NCBI GenBank assembly: GCA_016714125.1
Contig: JADJNX010000006.1
Coordinates: 62,001 to 126,000 of the forward strand
DNA from: Ignavibacteriales bacterium
Lineage (GTDB): Bacteria; Bacteroidota; Ignavibacteria; Ignavibacteriales; Ignavibacteriaceae
Length of the DNA: 64,000 bases
Direction of reading: 5' to 3'
Each line of letters opens with the position of its first letter. Positions within the stretch are counted from its first letter, which is position 1. Below the pieces are notes generated by a model that worked only from the letters and a program-made list of their open reading frames with translations, was not told the DNA's origin and did no database searches. A program made the position numbers and the translations under genes. Shown one piece after another: positions 8,035 through 19,023 of this stretch.

Positions 8035-11000
8035 ATGCAATTTTTATTCAGAGATAACTGTTGGTTGTTTGCCCTGTTTTTGGTGTTTACCATCGGGCAA
8101 TCTTCACTTGGACAATACAAGCCTGTTGTTATTGGGAGCGACCAGGGTCTGTCACAAGCTGCGGTCAGATCTATTGCCCAGGATTCCGAAGGATTTCTAT
8201 GGATCGCCACCTGGGATGGTTTAAATCGTTATGACGGGCACCGTTTTATCAATTTCAGCCATAAGCCGGGTGATACAAGCTCCCTTTCGAGTAACAATCT
8301 TGTAAATGTTACCTTTGATGGAAAAGACCGTCCCTGGGTGACAGCGATGAATGGAGAAATCAATCTTTTTGAAGGTAGAAAAAACAGCTTTTCTCTGCTG
8401 CGGGATAAAAATGGTGTGCCAATCCATTCTCTTTATAATGGTTTTCCGTTCAAGTTCGACGATGAACACATGATTTTCCTTTCACCAAAAGGAGTTGTCC
8501 TAACCCGTATATCTGACCTCTCATCCACAATATTGCCGGAAGTGAAAGGGTCTCCTCCCGGATTGAAAAAAGCGGCATTGTGGCAGTATTTTTTCAAATA
8601 CCTATCTCCTGGTTGTTGATAGATCACAAAAAGTTTATAGAATTCCATTGGGGTTTGAGATCCTGGTGACTTCCCCGCAAGAGATGGAGTTGTTTTTTTA
8701 CTTTCCGCTACCGGTGATATGTACGAGTTTAATGCGGCTACGAGTGAAACCAAAAAGATAGCAAAACTAACAACTGTTAACAACCGTTCATTTACAGGGT
8801 ATCAGATACTTAATGATGGTAACGGGATAATCAGGGTTCTCACATCAGAAGGGGCTTTTTCAATTGACCGTGAAGGGAAGGTTTCGAAGGGTTTATCAAT
8901 TAGTGAAGTTGAAAATCAATTTAAGTCAGGTGGACTGATTTACTCTCTGACAGAGGATTACATCGGAAACTTATGGGTGGGTACAAGCTCGGGATTGATA
9001 AAATTTGAGAAACAGCCTGTAGAGTTTACAAACTACCCGGAAGATGGAGATGTTGAAACTACATTCGGGGCAGACCGTATCACATCGATTCTTCATCTCG
9101 AAGACTCAAGATATCTAGTTGCCTCAACAGGAGGAATATATAACTTTGATAAAAAAAGTGGACAATTTAGTAAATACAGAAACAATTTGACGGCTTTTGA
9201 GGGAGTGTTGGTTTACACTCTTTTTAAAGATCAAAAGAAAAACCTGTGGGCAGGTACTAAAAAAGGGCTTTTGAAACTTCAGTTAAGCGGTGTCAATTTA
9301 ACTGCGACACCGGTTCGCTTCAAAGAGAGTCCGGATAACGATGAGTGGATCAACAGGATTACCTCTATCACTGAAGATTCGGAGGGATATCTTTGGATTG
9401 GAACCATAAGAGGTTTGATAAAATACTCCCCAATATCGGGGGGCTACAAGATTTTTTATTATCATGCTGATTTTGGCAATGAAGGTGACACTTATATTCT
9501 CTCTCTCTACTTCAATAACGGAATCCTTTGGGCTGGTACAAACAGTGAAGGACTACTCAGAATAAACACTTCTGATATGTCCCACATTAGATACAGCACC
9601 CATAGCATTGTGGAACCAAAACTTACGGGTGACAAAATCATGGCAATCCATGAAGACAAAAAGGGAAACCTCTGGATTGCGACAATGGGGGGAGGAGTGA
9701 ATGTTTTGGACAAAGATCTTAATAAAATCAGAACTATTTCAATCTCTGATGGATTGGCTAACAATACTGTGTATGGTATTCTGGAAGATAAATCGGGAAA
9801 TATCTGGGTCTCAACCAATAAAGGGATTTCGAGGATAAACGCCGAAACTCTGAAACCGGCTAACTTTTCCCGAAGTGATGGATTGTTATCAGGAGGATAC
9901 CACCAGTACTCTTATTTGAAAGGGCTTGACGGGAGTTTCTATTTTGGTGGTTCAAATGGTATAACAGTTTTTAATCCAAATAAGATTACCCCAAATACTA
10001 AAAAACCAAAAGTGGCTCTCACCGATTTCAGGATTTTTAAGAATCCCGCTCTCGACAGGTTTATTGAAAGAGAAGTTGAGTTGAGCTATGACGAAAACTT
10101 CTTCACTTTTGAAATGACCGCTACCAATTTTGAGGATCCCTCTTCCAATGAATATCATTGGAAACTTGAAGGATTGGCGGATGAGTGGGTCAACGCTGGA
10201 AACAGGAGGACAGTTGATATCTCAAATATTCCTCCGGGCACTTATCTATTTAAAGTGAAAGTCGCCAATCGTGAAGGTATTTGGAGCGATGAAACATTGT
10301 TGGCTAAAATAGTGGTAGTGCCCCCCTTCTGGCGAACAGTCTGGTTCATTGTCCTTTCCGGAATTGTGTTGACAGGGATCTTCATATCAATCACTATTGC
10401 AATCTTAAGGCGAAAACTAAACAGAGAGATTGCCGAACCCGAGAGGGAAAAGATGATATTTATGGAGCGTGCCAAAACAAGGGACAGGATCGCCCGTGAT
10501 CTTCATGATGATCTTGCTTCAACGGTTAGTGGTGCAGGGTTATATATACAATCTGCAACAAATGTGATGGGCCAAAACGACGAAGTTGCAAGGAAAATGA
10601 TCGAAAAGTCTGCGTCACTCCTGACAGAAGCGGAACAAGCGATGCGGGATATTGTATGGTCGGTGTCACCCCAATATGATAATGTTGAAAATCTGATAAT
10701 CAGGGTAAGAATTCTGACCCGTGAACTTTGTGAAGCGGCAGGGATCAGATTTGAATTCGACAAGTCGGGCGAAACTACAAGTATGTTAAAGGATGAGATT
10801 AGACGAAATCTTTATCTCTCTGTGAAGGAAGTATTGATGAACGCAGTGAAGCACTCGGGAGCTTCACAGATCTCTGTGGTTGTAGAGGTTGGTGAGAGAA
10901 ACATTTCCATCAAAATAGTGGACGATGGCACCGGATTCAGAATGGAGTCGCAAACCGAGAAACTCGGCGGGAATGGTCTTGCAAACATTCGCAAGAGGTG

Positions 11001-11085
11001 TGCAGAAATTGGTGCTTCTGCCGAAATAGTGTCAGCAGAAGGGACCGGTACAACCGTTATCATAAAAGCTGGAATTGAAAAATGA
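8035..11085 (+). CDS. Two-component propeller sensor histidine kinase (two frameshifts)
   Basis: About 1,015 residues after repair. Start ATG 8035 is followed by a signal peptide ('CWLFALFLVFTIGQSSLGQ'). Repeats of the type 'D..G.LWIGT..GL.R' form a periplasmic seven-bladed propeller pair, followed by a Y_Y_Y domain (near 'EYHWKLEGLADEWV'), one membrane helix and a coiled coil. A HisKA_3 domain ('RIARDLHDDLASTVSG', with His as the phosphosite) and an HATPase domain ('AVKHSGASQ', 'DDGTGF') end the protein. The frame breaks at the T6 run about 8589-8594 (one extra base) and near 8655-8662 (one missing base), so two indels between 8580 and 8670 cancel out. The partner regulator follows 47 bases downstream. 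The inducing signal is probably an extracellular polymer or product, but this cannot be read from the sequence. Confidence 0.85.
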
Positions 11086-11132
11086 CACAGATGGACTATT
11101 ATCTGCTACAGAAAATTTGACGAACTTGCAAC

Positions 11133-11771
11133 ATGGAAAATAGCGAAATAAAAATCTCAGTTGTAGAAGATCATCACGACTTCAGAGAAGGTTTGGTGAA
11201 TTTCATCAATTTCTCACCCGGCTATAATTGTGTCGGGAAGTTCTCCTCGGTAGAGTCTGCGCTCGAAGGAATGGTAGAGCCCCATGTAGTGCTGCTTGAC
11301 ATAAACCTGCCCGGAAAGTCGGGCATTGAGGCAATTCCACTTTTCAAAGAGATGTTTCCTGCTCTTAAAGTGATCATGATGACAATATTTGATGATTCAG
11401 AAAACATCTTCAAAGCGATGCAAGCGGGTGCGGATGGTTATTTACTTAAAAACACAGCTCCCTTAAAGATTATCGCTTCAATTGATGAAGTGATGAATGG
11501 TGGAGCACCGATGTCACCTTACATTGCACGCAAAGTGGTTGATTTTTTTTGTAATCAAAGTTCCTCAGGTAAGGATTATGATCTTACCCTGAGAGAGAAG
11601 GAGATTCTGTCATTCCTGGTTGAGGGGATCGAATCGCGTACCATCGCTGAGAATCTCTTCATCAGTTATGAGACCGTAAGGAATCACCTCAGAAACATCT
11701 ACAGCAAACTTCAGGTTACTTCGAAGACACAGGCTGTATCAAAAGCTCTTCGAGAAAATCTTATAAAATGA
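11133..11771 (+). CDS. NarL/LuxR-family response regulator
   Basis: 212 residues. The N-terminal receiver domain has the acidic pair 'VVEDHHDF' and the phosphoacceptor Asp in 'VVLLDINLPGKSG', with the switch Thr in 'MMTIFDD' and the Lys in 'YLLKN'. The C-terminal GerE-type helix-turn-helix reads 'LTLREKEILSFLVEG..SRTIAENLFISYETVRNHL'. It follows the propeller kinase directly and is its likely phosphorylation partner. The next gene downstream encodes a T9SS-exported BNR protein that could be a target, though no binding site is visible. Confidence 0.92.
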   Translation: MENSEIKISVVEDHHDFREGLVNFINFSPGYNCVGKFSSVESALEGMVEPHVVLLDINLPGKSGIEAIPLFKEMFPALKVIMMTIFDDSENIFKAMQAGADGYLLKNTAPLKIIASIDEVMNGGAPMSPYIARKVVDFFCNQSSSGKDYDLTLREKEILSFLVEGIESRTIAENLFISYETVRNHLRNIYSKLQVTSKTQAVSKALRENLIK

Positions 11772-11848
11772 CGCATTTGCGTTATTGATCCCGGTATTCC
11801 CCCCGCCTTAAATTGCGATTAAACAATTAACAATTTAAGGTAATCGAA

Positions 11849-13118
11849 ATGATAAAACTTCTATTTAATATTACGATCTCTGTGTTATTCCTCTCGTGTT
11901 CAGTTTTTTGCCCAATGGACTGTGGTTACTTCGCCCGTCTCTGATATGAGATTTGTAAAGGTGCAGTTCCTCGACGATTTAAACGGCTGGATAGCTGCTG
12001 AATCAAAAGTGTTAAAGACAACAGATGGAGGCAACACATGGAGCGAGTTTAATTCCAACATTAATGATACCAGGGGATTTTATGCAATCTCCACCACTAC
12101 CGCCTGGATATGCGGCACTTCTGGAAAGATCAGCAAAACCACAGACGGAGGAGCAACTTGGGTGGCACAAACAACAGGAGCACCAAACTTATCCAGTATT
12201 GATGCGATATTCTTCCATGATCAAAATAACGGCTGGGCAGCCGGAACTGATGGTCTCCTGTTGAAGACCACCAGCGGAGGAACAACATGGCAAACGGTTC
12301 CCACTAATGTTACTTCGGATTTGGAATCCATTAAATTTTATGACAGTAACACCGGCTGGGTGGGCGGCGGTTCAAGATTCTTAAGGACAACCGATGGTGG
12401 CACAACATGGACACAAGTAACCCATTTTGCGGAGGTTCGCGATATCCATTTTCTTGATGCCAATACCGGATTTGTCTCCGACACCTGGGGACAGGACAAT
12501 CTGGTTCATAAAACCACTAATGGAGGGGTAACCTGGCAAGCCACAACCACAATCTCTACGGGACCTTATTACTTCCACGGAGTTTACTTTACTGATATAA
12601 ACACAGGATATGTGGTAGGCAGGACGATGTTTTTCCTCGGGAATCATGGCTTATATAAGACCACTGATGGTGGGGTGACCTGGACTGCCCAGACAGCAAA
12701 CCCTGCACCGATGTTTGAGAATTTCAGATCCGTTACTTTTACCCCCAATGGCACAGGTTGGGCAGTGGGCGATAAAAGTGCTATCTACAAACTTGCGAGT
12801 ACAACTTCTGCATCCGAGGAGAGCGGGACGCCAACAGATTTTGTCTTAAACCAGAATTATCCCAATCCTTTTAATCCTTCAACAACTATTTCATTCTCAC
12901 TGCCAAAAGAAGGAGAAGTTGAATTGGTAGTGTATAACATTCAGGGGGAGAAGATATTAACTCTTTTATCAGACCATCTGGAGGCAGGGGCACACTCAAG
13001 GAATTTTGATTTTACAAGTCCGGGTCTCAGCTCGGGAGTATATCTATTCAAGTTAAATCACACCGATTCGGACAACAAATTGTCGTCCGCAACGAGGAAA
13101 CTTACCCTCCTTAAGTAG
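11849..13118 (+). CDS. Secreted YCF48/BNR-repeat protein with T9SS C-terminal sorting domain (frameshifted)
   Basis: The real start appears to be ATG 11849 (after TTAAGG), giving a signal peptide 'MIKLLFNITISVLFLSCSVFAQ'. Removing one T from the T6 run 11904-11909 joins it to the main frame. About six repeats of the type 'TTDGG.TW' separated by about 45 residues form a beta-propeller like the photosystem II assembly factor YCF48 family. Residues about 330-400 are a type IX sorting domain with 'LNQNYPNPFNPSTTISF' and the terminal 'RKLTLLK'. Such domains direct export across the outer membrane and attachment to the surface in this phylum group. Function of the propeller is unknown. It stands downstream of the propeller kinase pair. 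Confidence 0.82.
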
Positions 13119-13134
13119 GGTTTTGGATTATTCC

Positions 13135-13173
13135 GGCAGATCACTTTTTGGGTGGTCTGCCTGTTGTATTTTA
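13135..13173 (+). terminator. Rho-independent terminator after the BNR gene
   Basis: GGCAGATCAC (13135-13144) pairs with GTGGTCTGCC (13152-13161), ten pairs with one G-U, around a short T-rich loop. It is followed by TGTTGTATTTTA, a moderate U-tract. Confidence 0.75.
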
Positions 13174-13239
13174 AATCGATTTTATTCCCATCCAGATATT
13201 GGGTATTTTTGAGACATCAATTTTTGAATTTGAGGACTC

Positions 13240-14175
13240 ATGAATTCGGTTAAATCGAAAAAACAGTTAATTACAGATTATTTTTTTATTGGGCTTGGCG
13301 CCCTGATCATGGCGCTGGGTATCAGCATCTTCCTTGTTGATGCAAAGGTAGTGCCCGGAGGAGTCAGTGGACTTTCAATGGCGCTTTATTATTTAACCGA
13401 TGGGGCAATTCCAATTGGTATTGCGATTTGGGTGCTTAACATTCCACTTTATCTATGGGGATTAAAGGAGCTTGGAAAGTCATTTGGAATAAGGACATTT
13501 TTTGGATTTACGCTAAATTCCTTTTTTATCGATTTTCTCAGGGGTGATTTTCCCGGTCTCTCGATGATCAGACTTCAGGATACCCAGACAGTAAAAGATC
13601 TTTTGCAAAATGATTTTCTTTTTCTGATTTTGATTGGTGCCGTGCTCCTGGGAGTGGGGTTGGGATTAATTTTTAAGTTTGGTGGAACCACTGCAGGCTC
13701 TGATATAGTGGCTGCCATATTGAAGAAAAAATATGGTGTAAAACCGGGTCAGGCAATCATCATGATCGACATTTTTGTGATCCTTCTTGCAGGATTCATC
13801 ATCGATCAAAAAGGATTAAGTGTTGAAAGACCCGCTCTTTCGCTCACCCTCTACGCAGTATTTCTCCTTTTTGTATCTTCACGACTGATCGACATTATAA
13901 TCGACGGTTTTGATTATGCCAAAGCTGCAATAATCATAACGGATAAACACAATGAGGTTGGAGAAGCGATAATGAACGAACTTAGTCGTGGTGCAACCGC
14001 CTTAAAGTCAAGAGGTTTATACAGAGATGTTGACAGAGAAGTGATTTACACAGTTGTGACCAACAAAGAACTTCCTGTTCTTACTGAGATTGTTCACAGG
14101 GTTGACCCCACGGCATTTTTGATCATCAACAATGTTAACGAAATTTTAGGGGATGGGTTCAGAAGGAGAATCTGA
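13240..14175 (+). CDS. YitT family membrane protein
   Basis: 311 residues. Five membrane segments fill the first 215 residues, with 'VVPGGVSGLSMALYY' in the place conserved in YitT/DUF161 proteins and 'GGTTAGSDIVA' in the second half. The C-terminal 90 residues are a cytoplasmic DUF2179 domain ('RGATALKSRGLYRDVDREVIYTVV'). These proteins are common in Gram-positive and Bacteroidota-like genomes; their transport substrate is not established. It stands alone between two hairpin terminators, so it is probably monocistronic. Confidence 0.9.
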   Translation: MNSVKSKKQLITDYFFIGLGALIMALGISIFLVDAKVVPGGVSGLSMALYYLTDGAIPIGIAIWVLNIPLYLWGLKELGKSFGIRTFFGFTLNSFFIDFLRGDFPGLSMIRLQDTQTVKDLLQNDFLFLILIGAVLLGVGLGLIFKFGGTTAGSDIVAAILKKKYGVKPGQAIIMIDIFVILLAGFIIDQKGLSVERPALSLTLYAVFLLFVSSRLIDIIIDGFDYAKAAIIITDKHNEVGEAIMNELSRGATALKSRGLYRDVDREVIYTVVTNKELPVLTEIVHRVDPTAFLIINNVNEILGDGFRRRI

Positions 14176-14195
14176 CAAAGAGATTTAAAATGGAA

Positions 14196-14223
14196 AAGGC
14201 TGTTCTCGATAGAAAACAGCCTT
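14196..14223. terminator. Hairpin between convergent yitT-like and spoVG-like genes
   Basis: AAGGCTGTT (14196-14204) pairs exactly with AACAGCCTT (14215-14223). The gap lies between two convergent genes, so it may stop transcription from both sides; the U-tract is weak. Confidence 0.55.
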
Positions 14224-14247
14224 ATAAAAGGACACAAAAGTGTAGAA

Positions 14248-14499
14248 TTAGTGGTCGCGTCTGTTGTTGAATTCATCAACCGCCATTGTTTCCAGTTCAC
14301 TCTTCATTGGTTCGGGAAGAATTACTCTGTCGTACCACTGATTGTCTTTTCCCCTTTCTTTGGGTGCTCTAACGAAAAGACTCTCTTTGCCTTCAACTAC
14401 TTGAAAACCTTTGAGAATAATTCCGTCCGAAGTCTCAATATCAAAATGAGCCTTGGTGTTGGTCGTTCCATTGGTGAGGGAAAACCTTGTTATCTTCAT
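14248..14499 (-). CDS. spoVG: SpoVG-family protein
   Basis: About 83 residues from ATG 14499, preceded by GGAAG at a good distance; an open frame further upstream has no better start. The core 'GFQVVEGKESLFVRAPKERG' matches the SpoVG signature in which a conserved strand pair is followed by 'LFVAMPSKR'. SpoVG is a small site-specific nucleic-acid-binding protein, known from septation and regulation in Firmicutes and widely present elsewhere. Its role outside Firmicutes is poorly defined. The gene is monocistronic here, and the roughly 294 bases to its right hold mainly the alaS terminator. Confidence 0.75.
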   Translation of the reverse strand: MKITRFSLTNGTTNTKAHFDIETSDGIILKGFQVVEGKESLFVRAPKERGKDNQWYDRVILPEPMKSELETMAVDEFNNRRDH

Positions 14500-14703
14500 C
14501 TTACTACTTCCTTGATGATTAGTTGAATACCCTAGAGATGTCAGCGGCCAAGAACTACCCAAACACACGCGGATGATCCTCCGAACGAAAACTCTCTACA
14601 TACCACATTGTTTACTAAAACAACAACCTCGCCGCATAATTTACTATTTTAAAGGTATGTTGTTTATTCTCTCGTGCAAAATACGAATTATGTTGTTATT
14701 ACA

Positions 14704-14748
14704 AACAAAAAAAATGCGATTTGTGATATTTTTGGCACAAATCGCATT
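14704..14748 (-). terminator. Strong Rho-independent terminator of alaS
   Basis: A perfect 13-bp stem (14713-14725 with 14736-14748, core AATGCGATTTGTG) is followed on the minus strand by eight U (14714 to 14707). It lies 46 bases past the alaS stop and is the clearest terminator in the window. Confidence 0.88.
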
Positions 14749-14793
14749 ATTTAAATTGAAAATACGGGTAAAACCGTTCAGAAATTGCCGGAA

Positions 14794-17384
14794 TTACATC
14801 GTAAGGTAGTTCCCGACAATCTTCTTGAATTCAATAATCGCTTCATCTATCTTCTGAATATCTTTCCCGCCTGCGGTTGCTGACTGTGGTCTTCCACCAC
14901 CACCGCCGCCAAGAATCCGGGCAACATCACCCACAATCTTTCCTGCGGAGAGGTTTTTTTGTTTGATCAGATCGTCAGTTACGACACAAACGAGTCCAAC
15001 TTTTTCGTCAAACACTGATAAAAGAAGTCCAACACCTGATTTGATATGATCTCTAAGGTCATCGCCAAGTTGTTTTAATTCATCATTTCCGTCAGCTTCA
15101 ATTTTTGCCGAATAGAGATTGATTCCTTCAAAGGATTCACCCGAAGAGACCACTTTTCCGATCTGTTGTTTCTTTTGGGTAAGCTTAAATTCTGCTATCT
15201 CTTTTTCGAGTTTTTTCTTTTCATCGTGAAGTTTGGCAATAACATCACTCGACTCATGGAGTTTTTCAAACTGATGGTGGATAAATCTTTCAACTCCTGC
15301 TCCCGTAACAGCTTCAATTCTTCTTACTCCACTTGAAATGGAGGATTCGGAAAGAATTTTGAAGAGCCCAATCTGCGAAGAGTTTTGAACATGTGTTCCA
15401 CCACAAAATTCAATCGACTCTTTGCCAAACTGAACCACATTCACTAAATCGCCATATTTATCACCAAAAACATAAGTGCACCCATGCTTTTTGCTTTTTC
15501 AATCGGCACATTTCTGTGGTGTGTTAGAGGGATATTCTCACGCAACTGCGAATTAACAATTAACTCAATTTCAGCAAGTTCCTCTTTTGTCACTTTGCCA
15601 AAGTGTGAAAAATCGAAACGGAGTCTGTCTGGTCCCACATAAGAACCTGCCTGTTGAACATGTGTTCCGAGAACTTTTCGAAGTGCTCCGTGCATAAAAT
15701 GGGTGGCTGAGTGGTTTCTCATTATGTCCCATCTTCTTTTGCTGTCAACTTCAGCTATAACTTCCATTCCCGTATCCACAAGAAGACCCATACCATTATC
15801 AACAACATGGATTACCTTGCCTTCATTTTTTAAGACATCGTCAACAACAAGTTTGTTCTCACCGATGCGGATAATGCCCAAATCGTCGATTTGACCGCCC
15901 GCTTCCACATAAAAAGGAGTTTTGTCAAGGATTATCAGTTCTCCACTGCCATCCCGTTTGATGCCTGTGATTGTTGCAGTTTCGCTCAGTGATTCATAAC
16001 CCGTAAAAGTAGTAGAATTGTTGTCAATGGTTTCAAAATCATCAATTCCACCGGCGATAATATTCACAATTCCAATCTTGCTTTTTGTGGCTTCACGGGC
16101 TCTTTCCCGCTGTTCGGTCATGTTTTTTTCGAATCCGGCTTCATCCACTGAAAATCCCTGTTCAGCAGCGATAATGCGGGTTAAGTCAACGGGGAAACCG
16201 TAGGTATCATAAAGTTTAAAGGCATCGGCACCCGGAATCTCTTTAATTCCGGCTTTTTTCAGGTGACCGGCTATTTCTTCAAAATGGTGAATTCCACGGT
16301 CGAGTGTTTTGTTAAAACTTTCTTCTTCACTTCTGATAATCTTTTTAACGAACTCTTTGTTTTCCACTATCTCAGGGAACTGACTGCCCATCTGTTCAAC
16401 AAGTGTATCAACCAGTTGATAAAGAAAAGGGTTGTTCAGGTTAATTTTTCGACCATAACGGGCGGCTCTTCTAAGAATTCTTCTGAGGACATAACCTCTT
16501 CCCTCATTGCTGGGGACAGCTCCATCAGTAATTGCAAATGAAAGAGTTCTGATGTGGTCCGCTATAACACGAATTGGAATGATATCAGTCTCTGCTGCGT
16601 AATTGGCACCCGATATCTCTTCAATTTTTTTGATAATTGGCATAAAAACATCGGTATCGTAATTGGACATTTTGCCCTGAATTACTGCGACAAGTCTTTC
16701 AAATCCCATCCCTGTGTCAACGTGTTTTGCCGGAAGATCGTGGAGAACTCCATTTTCGTCACGGTTAAACTGAATAAAAACGAGATTCCAGATCTCAATA
16801 CATAAAGGAGAGCCCGCATTTACCAATGAGGGGTCATCATAATCATCACTTAGATTGATATGAATTTCGGAACAGGGACCACATGGGCCGGTTTCACCCA
16901 TCTCCCCAAAATTGTCTTTTTCGTCAAACTTCAGAATATGTGAAGGGTTAATGTCGGTAACTGTTTTCCACATCTCAAGAGCTTCGTCATCGGTTCTGTA
17001 AACAGTTGCAAACAATCTCTCTTTTGGCAGTTTCCAAACCTCGGTTAACAACTCCCACGCCCACTGGATAGCTTCTTTTTTGTAATAGTCGCCAAACGAC
17101 CAGTTACCCAACATCTCAAAAAAAGTATGGTGGTAGGTGTCAATTCCCACTTCTTCGAGATCGTTGTGTTTACCAGAAACGCGGATACATTTTTGAGTAT
17201 CTGCTGCCCGGGTATAGTCTCTTTTACCCGTTGCAAGGAAAACATCTTTAAACTGGTTCATACCCGCATTTGAGAAAAGAAGTGTCGGGTCATCATAGGG
17301 AACTACCGGCGAGCCGGAAACAATTTTATGCTGTTTGGATGCAAAAAAATCCAGGAACTGTTGTCTAATTTCTTGAGAGGTCAT
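14794..17384 (-). CDS. alaS: Alanyl-tRNA synthetase (one frameshift)
   Basis: About 863 residues after repair, near the usual length of AlaRS. The N-terminus 'GSPVVPYDDPTLLFSNAGMNQFK' carries class II motif 1, and 'TGPCGPCSEIHI' and 'EGRGYVLRRILRRA' follow. The editing/metal site has 'HSATHF' and 'CGGTHV', and the C-terminal DHHA1-like region is Gly-rich ('GGGGGGRPQSATAGG'). The gene is split because the A5 run 15466-15470 (plus strand) lacks one A; adding it restores 'ALMFFGDKYGD' into 'VVQFGKESIEFCGGTH'. AlaRS charges tRNA-Ala and is essential, so this break is almost certainly a sequence error. It follows the small lipoprotein gene by 11 bases. Confidence 0.93.
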
Positions 17385-17395
17385 TTTTATCAGGT

Positions 17396-17824
17396 TTATC
17401 TTACTTTAAATTTTTGGTCTTTAGTTATAGTTTTTTTTGTAAACTCATCTGTGATTGAGATTTTTGCTGTGTATTCACCCGAATCAGCAGGTTGCACATA
17501 AAACTGAGCATCCATTTTGGTGTCAGGTTTACTCTCATCTTCAGTGGCGGTATCCAGCTCTTCAAAAGTATCTGCCTTCTTGCCATCGGGTGTTATAAGT
17601 TCAACTTTAAACATCACTTTTCTTATATATTGTTCACCGTCACGGTTTTCGGAATATCCTTTTACTATTATAGGAATGTTTATTTCCCACTGCTGCAATG
17701 CACTGTCGATCAGCATCGGATAAACTTCTGTTTTTGTGATTTCGAATTTTCTTTCTTCCTCACTACAGCCGGCAAGAAATACCAGTGAAGCGAAAAGGAA
17801 GATGAATGAGAGAGGTTTTTTCAT
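17396..17824 (-). CDS. Small lipoprotein of unknown function
   Basis: 142 residues. The N-terminus is a lipoprotein signal with lipobox 'LAGC' (Cys about residue 20) followed by a charged Glu-rich stretch. The rest is predicted beta-rich with alternating hydrophobic strands ('WEINIPIIVKGYS', 'VMFKVELITPDGK', 'GEYTAKISITDEF') that suggest an Ig-like or FxlM-type fold. I do not recognise a family. It sits between serC and alaS and may share a transcript with alaS, though a terminator-like hairpin separates it from serC. Confidence 0.75.
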   Translation of the reverse strand: MKKPLSFIFLFASLVFLAGCSEEERKFEITKTEVYPMLIDSALQQWEINIPIIVKGYSENRDGEQYIRKVMFKVELITPDGKKADTFEELDTATEDESKPDTKMDAQFYVQPADSGEYTAKISITDEFTKKTITKDQKFKVR

Positions 17825-17839
17825 CTCATAACTCCTTTT

Positions 17840-17877
17840 TTACACAGAAAGACCGGCCGGGTAAACAGCCGGTCTTT
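17840..17877 (-). terminator. Rho-independent terminator after serC
   Basis: AAAGACCGGC (17848-17857) pairs with GCCGGTCTTT (17868-17877) around a 10-nt loop. On the minus strand it lies just past the serC stop and is followed by TCTGTGTAAAAAAGG, so the U-tract is weak. It also lies in the leader of the lipoprotein gene. Confidence 0.6.
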
Positions 17878-17899
17878 CCATAGATGTAATTATTTAATA

Positions 17900-18988
17900 C
17901 TAACTGTTTTTCTTCTTGTAATCGTTCAAAAAGTCAACAAGTGCTTCCACACCTTTAAGTGGGAAAGCATTGTAGATTGATGCACGAAGTCCACCAACAG
18001 AACGGTGACCTTTTAATCCATCAAAACCTGCGGCTGTTGCTTCAGCGATCAACTGTTTTTCCAGTTCAGGAGTTGGCAGATTAAACGTGACATTCATTAA
18101 TGATCTGCTTCCCGGAACGGCATGGGCTTTATAAAAACCGTTGCTCGCATCAAAACAATCATAAAGAAGAGCAGCTTTTTTCCGATTTGTTGCATACATT
18201 GCATCAAGTCCGCCGTTTTCAAGCAGATATTTTGCAACGAGATCAATGATATAAATTCCAAATGTGTTTGGAGTGTTAAACATTGAATCGTTTTCTGTAT
18301 GCGTTTTATAATTAAGCATCGTTGGCAGGCTGTCAGCCGATCTTTCCAAAAGGTCTTTTCTGATAATAACCAGAGTTACACCTGAAGGTCCGATATTTTT
18401 CTGAGCACCCGCATATATCATCGCAAATTTACTTACATCAATTTTTCTATAAAGAATATCTGACGACATATCGCAGACAAGTGGAATATTCCCAACTTCG
18501 GGGATATAGTCAAACTGGGTTCCATATATAGTATTATTTGATGTATAGTGAACATAAGCTGCTTCAGGATCGAGAGTGATCTCCGATTGTTTTGGAACAT
18601 GATTGAAGTTCGAAGCTTCAGCGGTATAGGATATATTAACTGCTCCAACTCTTTTGGCTTCTTTAACTGCTTTTTTTGCCCAAACACCTGTTACGATGTA
18701 ATCAGCTTTGTTTACCGGTGGCATCAAATTCATTGGTACCATCGAAAACTGCAGGCTTGCACCTCCCTGAAGGAAAAGGATATCATAATTTTCAGGGATA
18801 TCGAGGAGTTGTCTTAAACCGTTTTTTGCTGAAGCAAGAATGGCTTCGAAGGTTTTTGACCTGTGGCTAATTTCAAGAATTGACATGCCAACACCGGGGA
18901 GACAAAAAAGGTCTTCCTGGGCTTTTTTTAGAACAGGTTCCGGAAGAATCGCGGGACCTGCACTGAAATTAAATATTCGTTTTTCCAT
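17900..18988 (-). CDS. serC: Phosphoserine aminotransferase
   Basis: 362 residues, the normal length for SerC. The start 'FNFSAGPAILPEPVL' and 'GGASLQFSMVPMNL' are family hallmarks, and 'YAGAQKNIGPSGV' carries the PLP-binding Lys. The C-terminal 'GHRSVGGLRASIYNAFP' with its Arg is also conserved. It makes phosphoserine from 3-phosphohydroxypyruvate with glutamate in serine synthesis and is cytoplasmic. The DUF1015 gene ends 35 bases upstream on the same strand, a pairing seen in other genomes with serine-synthesis genes. Confidence 0.95.
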   Translation of the reverse strand: MEKRIFNFSAGPAILPEPVLKKAQEDLFCLPGVGMSILEISHRSKTFEAILASAKNGLRQLLDIPENYDILFLQGGASLQFSMVPMNLMPPVNKADYIVTGVWAKKAVKEAKRVGAVNISYTAEASNFNHVPKQSEITLDPEAAYVHYTSNNTIYGTQFDYIPEVGNIPLVCDMSSDILYRKIDVSKFAMIYAGAQKNIGPSGVTLVIIRKDLLERSADSLPTMLNYKTHTENDSMFNTPNTFGIYIIDLVAKYLLENGGLDAMYATNRKKAALLYDCFDASNGFYKAHAVPGSRSLMNVTFNLPTPELEKQLIAEATAAGFDGLKGHRSVGGLRASIYNAFPLKGVEALVDFLNDYKKKNS

Positions 18989-19023
18989 TTCGGTATCCTT
19001 TTTCAGTTTGTTTAATAGGCTTC

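Noticed and set aside
15444..15480. Split alaS as a natural two-subunit AlaRS
   Set aside because: The break is inside a conserved segment just before CGGTH and is explained by one missing A in a homopolymer.
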